A DNA stretch of 11,867 nt from an uncultured Bacilli bacterium (GTDB taxonomy: Bacteria > Bacillota_I > Bacilli_A > RFN20 > CAG-826). Below are positions 1 through 6,039 of this stretch, in pieces. Each line of letters begins with the position of its first letter. The stretch's first letter is position 1. The stretch lies in assembly GCA_934133115.1 (NCBI GenBank), contig CAKPAV010000022.1, positions 1 through 11,867 on the forward strand, written 5' to 3'. The position numbers were made by a program, and so were the translations under genes. Under the pieces are notes generated by a model, which worked only from the letters and a program-made list of their open reading frames with translations, made no database searches and was not told where the DNA came from.

Positions 1-1093
1 GTATGTATATGTGCGTTATAGTTCATCTTTAAATAGTACTTATGACACAATTAGTGATAAACGTGGTGATTTAAGAATTACGGATATTGTTACTACACCA
101 AGTGGTTTAGAAGAAGATGCTTGGAATTTATTACTATCTTGGAATGATTTAGATCCAGTTAATTATCTAGAAATGAGTCGCAATGAAGAAGGACAAAAAC
201 TACAAAATAACCGCAATGTATTTATTGATCATCAAGAATTTGCAAGAATGTGTTTTGATGATTCTTATAATGGTGAAGGTGCATTAATTGATTTTAATAA
301 TAGTTATGATGAAACTAAATTGAATTATATTGGCATAGATAAAAAGAGTATTACTCTAGCTAAAAATACTAGTCAAGAAATTAAAACCAAATGTTTTCCT
401 ACTCTAAATCATAATTTAACTTTTACATCTAGTAATGAAAGTGTTGCTACTATTTCTAATAATATAATAACAGCAAAAGAAATAGGAAAAACAGTAATTA
501 CTATTACTGGTGAAAATGTTACCAATAAAATAAAAGTAGAAGTTGTAGAAGATTTACCGCAATTTTTATATAACGCAGATTCTTTATCTAGCGGAAACAC
601 TTATAAAAAAGATGTGAGTAAAGAAATCACATATAATGATAAAACGATATTAGTAAAAGCTAATGTGGCCAGTGCTTCTAATGGTATAACATTAGGAACT
701 GCAGATAGTAAAGCAAGCCCTTCTATTGCTTATGCTAATTTAAGTAATTATAAAAGCATAGGACTAGCAATGGAAATTAAAGAAGAAGATTTAGCCACTA
801 CTCTTAAAGTTGCAGCTTTAATATTTGAAGGAGAACTTACTAACATAAAACGAGTTACATTTAAATACGATTCAATTAAGGCATACACTAACATGTATTT
901 AATGTATAGTGTCGATAAAGGAGAAACTTATCAAGTTGTTACGATTGCTTCTAATTTATTGCCTACTGTAAGTGGAAAAATATTTACTTATGATATGCCT
1001 AATATTCCTAATGCTTATTATGCATTTGGATTTAAAAGTAATTCCGAATATGTTCAAATTAAAAGACCGATTATTACTTTTTATGATTTCTAA
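1..1093 (+). CDS. Endonuclease I family nuclease with Big_2 and C-terminal beta domain (5' partial)
   Basis: The frame is open from base 2 to the TAA at 1091-1093, so the gene starts upstream; a GTG at 11 is an internal codon. Counting from that GTG, residues 1-83 match the C-terminal half of the endonuclease I (EndA/NucM/Vvn) family: a YVYVRY helix, then LLSWNDLDPV, then NNRNVFIDHQEFA, which corresponds to the family's DPV and GNRNPFIDHPEFA blocks. Family members cut DNA or RNA nonspecifically, use a beta-beta-alpha metal site and are usually secreted. The catalytic His and metal ligands should lie upstream, outside the window, so activity cannot be judged. Residues about 105-179 look like a bacterial Ig-like Big_2 domain (SSNESVATISN, ITAKEIGKTVITITG). 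Residues about 185-360 are a beta-rich domain I cannot assign. The gene ends 12 nt before a glycosyltransferase whose Shine-Dalgarno overlaps this stop codon, so the two are probably cotranscribed. The nuclease family call is firm; secretion is inferred. Confidence 0.85.
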   Translation, partial: YVYVRYSSSLNSTYDTISDKRGDLRITDIVTTPSGLEEDAWNLLLSWNDLDPVNYLEMSRNEEGQKLQNNRNVFIDHQEFARMCFDDSYNGEGALIDFNNSYDETKLNYIGIDKKSITLAKNTSQEIKTKCFPTLNHNLTFTSSNESVATISNNIITAKEIGKTVITITGENVTNKIKVEVVEDLPQFLYNADSLSSGNTYKKDVSKEITYNDKTILVKANVASASNGITLGTADSKASPSIAYANLSNYKSIGLAMEIKEEDLATTLKVAALIFEGELTNIKRVTFKYDSIKAYTNMYLMYSVDKGETYQVVTIASNLLPTVSGKIFTYDMPNIPNAYYAFGFKSNSEYVQIKRPIITFYDF

Positions 1094-1105
1094 GGAGGAG
1101 AATAT

Positions 1106-2035
1106 ATGCTACCAAAATATTCTATTTTAGTACCAGTTTTTAATGAAGAAGAAGTTGTTGAATTATTTTATGAAACTATGACTAAAACTATTAGACCGCT
1201 TAATGAAGAATATGAAATAGTTTTTGTTAATGATGGAAGTAAAGATAAATCTTTAGAAATTCTAACTTCTTTAGCTAAAAAAGATTCAAGAGTCAAAGTT
1301 ATCAATTTTTCAAGAAATTTTGGACAACAAGCAGCCGAATTAGCGGCTTTAAGTTACGCTAAAGGGGAAGCAGTTATTATTATGGATGTTGATTTACAAG
1401 ATCCACCAAGTGTTGCTATTCAAATGATTGAAGAATGGAAAAAAGGCTTTGAAGTAGTTCACGGGAAACGTAAAAAAAGAAAAGGCGAAACAATATTTAA
1501 AAAAGTTACCGCTCATTGTTATTATCGCTTTTTACGTAAAATCACTAATATGGATATCCCAACCGATACAGGGGAATTTAAACTTTATGACCATAAAGTA
1601 GTGGACGCTATTTTGGCATTACCAGAACATAATAGATATTTACGTGCTTTAGCTACTTGGGTCGGGTTTAAACAAACTTCTATTGAATTTGATCGTCCAG
1701 AAAGAAGTGCGGGAGTTACTAAATGGACTGTTAAAAAAATGGTACGTCTTGCCGAAGATGGTATTATTGCTAATAGTATGTATCCATTAAAAATAGCATT
1801 AAAATTAGGACTATTCTTTATATTTGCTTCGTTAATTACTTTTATTACTTTTATAGTTTTAGTGGCTGTTAAAATTTCACTTCCTTTAGTGGCATGGATA
1901 TTTCCAAGCATTGCTTTAATTGGCGGAATTATTTTAGTTACTAATGGTTTAACTAATGCTTATATTGGAAGAATTTATGATGAAGTTAAAGGCCGCCCTA
2001 ACTATATTGTATCAAGTACAATTAATATTGATTGA
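1106..2035 (+). CDS. GT2 glycosyltransferase, DPM1/GtrB-type (polyprenyl-phosphate sugar transferase-like)
   Basis: The 309-residue product has a GT-A fold N-terminus (SILVPVFNEEE at 6-16), VNDGS at 41-45 and the metal-binding DVD at 94-96 inside MDVDLQDP. The block RPERSAGVTKWTVKKM at 197-212 corresponds to the R-ER-AG-SKY region of the DPM1-like subfamily. Two hydrophobic segments at about 233-256 and 260-284 anchor the C-terminus, as in GtrB/CsbB/YkoT-type enzymes. These typically move glucose or another hexose from a nucleotide sugar to undecaprenyl phosphate on the inner membrane face, for use in wall, teichoic acid or surface polysaccharide decoration. The exact donor is unknown. Length is usual for the family. 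The ATG at 1106 is preceded by AAGGAGGAG at 1092-1100. It ends with TGA at 2033-2035, two bases before the next gene, so the pair is likely translationally coupled. No GtrA-like flippase or GtrC-like polytopic transferase is visible. Confidence 0.88.
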   Translation: MLPKYSILVPVFNEEEVVELFYETMTKTIRPLNEEYEIVFVNDGSKDKSLEILTSLAKKDSRVKVINFSRNFGQQAAELAALSYAKGEAVIIMDVDLQDPPSVAIQMIEEWKKGFEVVHGKRKKRKGETIFKKVTAHCYYRFLRKITNMDIPTDTGEFKLYDHKVVDAILALPEHNRYLRALATWVGFKQTSIEFDRPERSAGVTKWTVKKMVRLAEDGIIANSMYPLKIALKLGLFFIFASLITFITFIVLVAVKISLPLVAWIFPSIALIGGIILVTNGLTNAYIGRIYDEVKGRPNYIVSSTINID

Positions 2036-2037
2036 TT

Positions 2038-3039
2038 ATGAAAGCATTATTATATTTTGAAAATGAAAATGCTTTGAAAAAAAGCGGTATTGGACGGGCA
2101 CTTCGCCATCAAATGAAAGCTTTATCCACTAATGATGTTGACTTTACTTTAAATAAAAAAGATGATTTTGATATTGCTCACATTAATACTTATTTTCTTC
2201 GTTCACAAAAATTATTAAAGAAATGTCATAAAAAAGGCAAAAAAGTTGTGGTTCATGGTCATTCTACTTTTGAAGATTTTCGTAAATCTTTTCGCTTATA
2301 TAAATTAATGGAGCCAGCATTTGACAATATGCTTAAAAGAATGTACTCTAAAGCCGATGTTATTATAACGCCAACCCCATATTCTAAAAAACTAATCGAA
2401 AACTATCCATTTGTTAAATGCCCAGTATATGCGATAAGTAATGGGATTGATTTAGATGAATATAGTTATAATGAAGAAAAAGTAAAGAAATTTGAAAAAT
2501 ATTTTAACATTAAAGAAAATGATAAAGTTGTTATGGGAGTGGGACTATTTTTTGAGCGTAAAGGAATCTTAGATTTCTTTGAAATTGCTAGAAAAATGCC
2601 GGATATTAAATTTATTTGGTTTGGTAATTTAGCAAGAATTTTAGTACCTTTAAAAATATTACGCGCAATAAAAAATAGACCAAGTAACGTAATTATGCCG
2701 GGATATATTGATGGAGACATAATAAAAGGTGCTTATTTAGCGTCTAATTTAGTTTTATTCCCATCTTTTGAAGAAACAGAAGGCATTGTGGCTTTAGAAG
2801 CTTTAGCAAGCAAAACGCCGCTTTTAGTTCGTGATATTGGCGTATTTGATCCTTGGTTAGTGGATAATAAAAATTGTTTAAAAGCTAAAACAAATGAAGA
2901 ATTTATTAAAAAAATTAATTATGCCTTAAATAATGATTTAAGTGCGATAGTTGAAGAAGGATATAAAGTAGCAAAAGAAAGAGAAATTTCTCGCGTTGGA
3001 AAACAAATAAAAGAAGTATATAAAACATTGTTAGATTAG
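2038..3039 (+). CDS. GT4 glycosyltransferase, diglycosyl-diacylglycerol synthase-like
   Basis: The product is 333 residues from the ATG at 2038. A TTG at 2032 in frame would overlap the previous gene and adds only two residues, and MKALLYFE fits the family N-terminus, so I use the ATG. It has a GT-B fold of family GT4: acceptor-side N-terminal half with SGIGRALRHQMKAL and HINTY, a VVHGHST motif, then ISNGID near 134-139, the donor-site ERK at about 173-175, and the EX7E motif at E246 and E254 (FEETEGIVALEAL). The N-terminal pattern resembles from memory the short GT4 enzymes that add a second hexose to monoglycosyl-diacylglycerol (CpoA/LafB-like in streptococci, alDGS in Acholeplasma). Such enzymes are membrane-associated on the cytosolic face and make glycolipids that anchor lipoteichoic acid or tune membrane curvature. 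The subfamily call is moderate; another lipid or surface glycan acceptor is possible. It is the last gene before a strong terminator, whose stem begins inside its TAG stop. Confidence 0.85.
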   Translation: MKALLYFENENALKKSGIGRALRHQMKALSTNDVDFTLNKKDDFDIAHINTYFLRSQKLLKKCHKKGKKVVVHGHSTFEDFRKSFRLYKLMEPAFDNMLKRMYSKADVIITPTPYSKKLIENYPFVKCPVYAISNGIDLDEYSYNEEKVKKFEKYFNIKENDKVVMGVGLFFERKGILDFFEIARKMPDIKFIWFGNLARILVPLKILRAIKNRPSNVIMPGYIDGDIIKGAYLASNLVLFPSFEETEGIVALEALASKTPLLVRDIGVFDPWLVDNKNCLKAKTNEEFIKKINYALNNDLSAIVEEGYKVAKEREISRVGKQIKEVYKTLLD

Positions 3040-3071
3040 TACAAGTGTTGTTATCGACCTTGTACTTTTTT
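3038..3071 (+). terminator. Intrinsic terminator after the GT2-GT4 genes
   Basis: The 8-bp arms AGTACAAG (3038-3045) and CTTGTACT (3059-3066) pair perfectly around a 13-nt loop, followed by a run of T at 3066-3071. The left arm overlaps the TAG stop of the GT4 gene. This separates the upstream operon from the galactokinase unit. Confidence 0.87.
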
Positions 3072-3078
3072 ACTAGTC

Positions 3079-3126
3079 AAAAATGATATTTTTAAATGTT
3101 TATTTTCATTGAAATTTATCATTTTT
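3079..3126. promoter_or_regulatory. 48-bp interrupted dyad overlapping the galactokinase promoter
   Basis: The arms AAAAATGATA (3079-3088) and TATCATTTTT (3117-3126) are perfect inverted copies. On the same axis (between 3102 and 3103), TTT/AAA (3091-3093 with 3112-3114) and AATG/CATT (3095-3098 with 3107-3110) also pair, giving 17 matches in the outer 20 positions around an 8-nt centre. The right half contains the -35 box of the galactokinase promoter, so a dimeric regulator could bind here and block or recruit RNA polymerase. Alternatively, because a T tract runs to 3129, it could act as a weak backup terminator for readthrough. It has only two G-C pairs, which argues against a stable RNA hairpin. 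AT-rich DNA makes chance dyads more common. Confidence 0.4.
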
Positions 3127-3137
3127 TTTACTATCAT
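3109..3137 (+). promoter_or_regulatory. Sigma-A-type promoter for the galactokinase gene
   Basis: TTGAAA at 3109-3114 and TATCAT at 3132-3137 are separated by exactly 17 bp, close to the housekeeping consensus TTGACA-N17-TATAAT. Transcription would start near 3143-3146, leaving a leader of roughly 20 nt before the ATG at 3164. The placement directly after a terminator supports it. Confidence 0.6.
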
Positions 3138-3149
3138 ATTAGTGCGTGC

Positions 3150-3155
3150 GAGGTG
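3150..3155 (+). promoter_or_regulatory. Shine-Dalgarno that sets the galactokinase start
   Basis: GAGGTG lies 8 nt before the ATG at 3164. A GTG at 3146, in the same frame, would put this site inside the gene and would fall right at the predicted transcription start, so the ATG is preferred. Confidence 0.65.
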
Positions 3156-3163
3156 CATTATTT

Positions 3164-4339
3164 ATGGATTTAGAAAATAGAAAAAACAAATTAAAAAAAG
3201 CATTTAAAGAAAACTTTAATAGTGATTCCACTGATTTATTTTCTTCTTCAGGAAGAATGGAAATTTTAGGAAATCATACGGATCATAATAATGGTTTGGT
3301 TTTAGTAGGCGCTGTTGATTTGGATATTATGGCCGCTACAGAAAAATGCGAAAATGAAGTAATTTTAATCTCAGAAAATTATGGTGAAACTAAAATTGAT
3401 TTAAATAATCTTCAAAAAGTAAAAGAAGAAGAAGGAACAAATGCCGCACTTATTAAAGGTGTATTATTTGAATTAAAAGAATTAGGTTATCATATTGGCG
3501 GATTTAAAGCTTATGCTGATTCAATTCTTCCAGCGGGTTCTGGAATATCTTCTTCGGCAGCTTTTGAATGCTTAATTGCGGAAATTGAGAATTTCTATTA
3601 TAACAATGATTCTATGGATCGTTATGATATGGCAAAAATTGGCCAATTTGCGGAAAAAGAATATTTTGGTAAACCATGTGGATTATTAGATCAATGTGGT
3701 GTTGCTTTTGGTGGTGTCAACCTTATTAATTTTAAAAATCTTAATAAGCCAGTTATTGAACATTTAACTATTAATATTGAACCATATCATATTGTTATTA
3801 CTAATACTGGTGGCGATCATTCTAATTTGACAAGCCATTATGCCGCAATACCAGAAGAAATGAAAAGTGTTGCTAAATATTTCCATAAAAAAGTACTTGC
3901 TAAAGTTAAAAAAGAAGAATTTTATGCAGCTTTACCAGAATTAAGAAAAGTTGTTTCTGATCGCGCAATATTAAGAGCAATTCACTTCTATGATGAAAAT
4001 GAAAGAGTTAAAAAAGGATTTAGAAATTTAAAGAATGGTAAAATTAAAAAATTCTTAGAAATGGTTAATGAATCTGGAAATAGTTCAATGGAATATTTAC
4101 AAAATACTTGTGTTCCTGGAAGTTTAACTCAAAATATTAATCTCGCCTTAGCGTTATCTAAACACTTAATCCATGATGGTGCTTGTAGAATTCATGGTGG
4201 TGGATTTGAAGGAACAATCTTAGCGTTTGTTCATGAAGATGAATTAGAGTATTATGTTGAAGAAATGGGAGAAGTGTTTGGTAAAGAAAATGTCCATCAA
4301 ATTTCAATTAGAAATGATGGATCAAAGCATTTAAATTAA
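3164..4339 (+). CDS. galK: Galactokinase (GHMP kinase), divergent Firmicutes-type subfamily
   Basis: The 391-residue product is of usual galactokinase length. The galactokinase signature appears as GRMEILGNHTDHNNG at 30-44, the GHMP phosphate loop as PAGSGISSSAA at 123-133, the catalytic Asp as D176 in CGLLDQ, and the C-terminal motif as HGGGFEG at 344-350. The basic residue partner is R31. The enzyme phosphorylates galactose to galactose 1-phosphate in the cytosol, the first step of the Leloir pathway. One deviation stands out: the sugar-contacting Glu of the textbook GEHTDYN motif is Asn (N37), and Tyr is His. From memory, GNHTDH occurs in a clostridial/Bacilli galactokinase subfamily together with a TGGDHSNLT-type block, present here at 215-223. 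Substrate is therefore likely galactose but not proven. It stands alone between two terminators, with its own promoter, just upstream of an operon encoding an alpha-galactosidase that would supply its substrate. No galT or galE is in view. Confidence 0.88.
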   Translation: MDLENRKNKLKKAFKENFNSDSTDLFSSSGRMEILGNHTDHNNGLVLVGAVDLDIMAATEKCENEVILISENYGETKIDLNNLQKVKEEEGTNAALIKGVLFELKELGYHIGGFKAYADSILPAGSGISSSAAFECLIAEIENFYYNNDSMDRYDMAKIGQFAEKEYFGKPCGLLDQCGVAFGGVNLINFKNLNKPVIEHLTINIEPYHIVITNTGGDHSNLTSHYAAIPEEMKSVAKYFHKKVLAKVKKEEFYAALPELRKVVSDRAILRAIHFYDENERVKKGFRNLKNGKIKKFLEMVNESGNSSMEYLQNTCVPGSLTQNINLALALSKHLIHDGACRIHGGGFEGTILAFVHEDELEYYVEEMGEVFGKENVHQISIRNDGSKHLN

Positions 4340-4346
4340 TGTAAAT

Positions 4347-4386
4347 AAGACTATTATAAGCAATAATGGCTTAAATAGTCTTTTTT
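4347..4386 (+). terminator. Intrinsic terminator after galactokinase
   Basis: The 9-bp arms AAGACTATT (4347-4355) and AATAGTCTT (4374-4382) pair perfectly. An inner stem TAAGC (4357-4361) with GCTTA (4369-4373) extends the hairpin almost without a break. The T run spans 4381-4386. Confidence 0.88.
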
Positions 4387-4456
4387 AGTTTAAATTGTTA
4401 TAAAAATAATTTTCGTATAGTTATTCATTTTATAAAATAAATTTTCTTTATTATTG

Positions 4457-4474
4457 TTTTAATCTAGTTTAAAA
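4457..4474. promoter_or_regulatory. 18-bp near-palindrome upstream of the glycosidase operon, candidate operator
   Basis: TTTTAATCTAGTTTAAAA is symmetric around 4465/4466 with one mismatched pair (4463/4468). It lies 30 bp before the GH13 start codon, where a repressor of the operon could sit. I do not recognise it as a known family operator, and AT-rich DNA yields such palindromes by chance. The rest of the 4387-4503 gap is very AT-rich. A possible promoter is TTGTTA at 4395-4400 with TAGTTA at 4418-4423 (17-bp spacing), but it is weak. Confidence 0.3.
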
Positions 4475-4484
4475 TTAAGTTGAT

Positions 4485-4491
4485 AAAGGAG
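4485..4491 (+). promoter_or_regulatory. Shine-Dalgarno that sets the GH13 start
   Basis: AAAGGAG lies 12 nt before the ATG at 4504, a little long but strong. An in-frame TTG at 4480 would place the site inside the coding region and would add eight residues not expected before the WLKDAIFYEIYP opening of the family. Confidence 0.6.
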
Positions 4492-4503
4492 CTGTTATCA
4501 TTT

Positions 4504-6039
4504 ATGAAATGTAGTTGGTTAAAAGATGCAATATTTTATGAAATTTATCCTAATTCTTTTAAAGATAGTAATAATGATGGATATGGTGATTTTTTAGGTA
4601 TTATATCTAAACTTGATTATGTTAAAGATTTAGGCGTTAATGCTATATGGCTTAATCCACATTATGATTCTCCTTTTATGGATGGCGGCTACGATGTACG
4701 AGACTTTTTTAAATGTTCTTCACGATTTGGAACAGAAGAAGAATTTGATAAATTAGTTAATGAATGTCATAAAAGAAACATCCACATTATAGTTGATTTA
4801 GTTGCTGGTCATACTAGTGAAGAAAATGAAATGTTTTTAAAAAGTGCTAGTCCAAAACATAATGAATACTCTGACCGATTTATATGGACTAAAAATCCTT
4901 GGGACTGCCCAAGTGAATATAAATTTCTTAATGGAAGATATAATCGATTTGGCGCTTATATGGTGAATTTCTTTTCTACTCAACCGGCCTTAAATTATGG
5001 ATTTAATAAAATAACTCATGATTGGCAAATGTCATATAAAGATGAAGAACCAAGAAAAACACAAGAATTTTTATTATCAGTTATGCGCTTTTGGCTTAAT
5101 AGAGGCGTTGATGGTTTCCGTGTCGATTTAGCGGACTCTTTAGTAAAAAATGATGATAACAAAGAAGCCACTATTGAGATATGGAAATATATGATTTCTA
5201 CTATAAAAAAAAATTATCCAGATATCATGTTTGTATCAGAATGGAATAATCCTTATCAATCATTAGAAGCAGGATTTGATGCTGATTTTGTTCTTGATAT
5301 GTCAAATAATTTTTATAATGATTTATCAAGAATTGAAGAATTTAATCCTAAAGTTAAATCATTTTTAGAAGTTGATAGCGCTTTTGATATAAGAGAAGAT
5401 TTAAAAAAGACTATAAAAATGATTAATGATAATAAAGATAAAGGATTTTTAAGTTTTATCACATGTAATCATGATACTGTAAGATCTAGTTATTATTTAG
5501 ATGAAAAAGAATTAAGATTATTTAATTTTGTAGTTTTAACATTACCTGGTGTTCCTTTTATTTATTATGGAGATGAATTAGGAATGAAATATCAAGATGA
5601 TATAGATTCGGTAGAATGTGGATATGCAAGAACTGGTTCAAGAACTCCATTCCCTTGGTGTGATAATAAAAATCAAGGCTTTTCACCTTTAGAAAGTACT
5701 AAGCCATTTTTGAAAGCCGATTATTCGACTAGTTTATTTAAACAAGAAAATGATGACAAATCCTTACTTAATTTAACTAAAAAATTAATTAAACTTCGTA
5801 ATGAAGATAATAACTTAAAAGGTAATGAAATTCGTTATTTTGAAACTAATGATCCACGCTTATTAGCGTATTATCGAAATAATGATTTAATAATTGTTAA
5901 TCCAACTTTAAATACCAAAAATATTAAGCTAGATTGCGTTAGCAAAATTATATTTAAAGATGGAACTGCTGAAATTAACAATAAGGTAATATCAATAGGA
6001 GGACAATCCGCAGTGGTTGTTAGTATTAAAAATGTTTAA
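4504..6039 (+). CDS. GH13 alpha-amylase family glucosidase (oligosaccharide-active)
   Basis: The 511-residue product is a cytosolic GH13 enzyme without a signal peptide. WLKDAIFYEIYPNSF opens the (beta/alpha)8 barrel. Conserved region II is GFRVD with nucleophile D208, region III has acid/base E246 in SEWNNP, and region IV is NHD at 322-324 with D324. Region V reads QPALN (160-164), closest to the QPDLN of the oligo-1,6-glucosidase group, with Asp replaced by Ala. Region I is DLVAGH (98-103), where the usual Asn before His is Gly. A short C-terminal beta domain follows from about 430. It should hydrolyse or transglycosylate small alpha-glucosides such as isomaltose, maltose, sucrose or trehalose; the exact substrate cannot be read from the sequence. 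It is the first gene of a five-gene operon, overlapping the GH1 gene by 8 nt. Family call firm; subfamily open. Confidence 0.87.
   Translation: MKCSWLKDAIFYEIYPNSFKDSNNDGYGDFLGIISKLDYVKDLGVNAIWLNPHYDSPFMDGGYDVRDFFKCSSRFGTEEEFDKLVNECHKRNIHIIVDLVAGHTSEENEMFLKSASPKHNEYSDRFIWTKNPWDCPSEYKFLNGRYNRFGAYMVNFFSTQPALNYGFNKITHDWQMSYKDEEPRKTQEFLLSVMRFWLNRGVDGFRVDLADSLVKNDDNKEATIEIWKYMISTIKKNYPDIMFVSEWNNPYQSLEAGFDADFVLDMSNNFYNDLSRIEEFNPKVKSFLEVDSAFDIREDLKKTIKMINDNKDKGFLSFITCNHDTVRSSYYLDEKELRLFNFVVLTLPGVPFIYYGDELGMKYQDDIDSVECGYARTGSRTPFPWCDNKNQGFSPLESTKPFLKADYSTSLFKQENDDKSLLNLTKKLIKLRNEDNNLKGNEIRYFETNDPRLLAYYRNNDLIIVNPTLNTKNIKLDCVSKIIFKDGTAEINNKVISIGGQSAVVVSIKNV

Noticed and set aside
409..600. Minus-strand open frame of 63 codons
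   Set aside because: It lies wholly inside the nuclease gene, has hydrophobic low-complexity sequence from AT-rich antisense DNA and no ribosome site or family match.
1585..1911. Minus-strand open frame of 108 codons
   Set aside because: It is antisense to the conserved GT2 gene, with no recognisable domain.
2033..2040. TGA read as Trp (Mycoplasma-type code)
   Set aside because: TGA ends two well-defined proteins at their family lengths (2033-2035 and 8204-8206), and TGG is used for all Trp.
2466..2720. Minus-strand open frame of 84 codons
   Set aside because: It is antisense to the conserved GT4 gene, with no recognisable domain.
4398..4438. Inverted TTATAAAA/TTTTATAA pair and the 12-bp palindrome ATTTTATAAAAT
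   Set aside because: They consist only of A and T in a very AT-rich gap where such symmetry is expected by chance; no link to a promoter could be supported.
5205..5213. Run of nine A in the GH13 gene as a programmed frameshift or slippage site
   Set aside because: The frame continues normally through conserved motifs on both sides. The run encodes Ile-Lys-Lys-Asn and is expected in AT-rich coding DNA.
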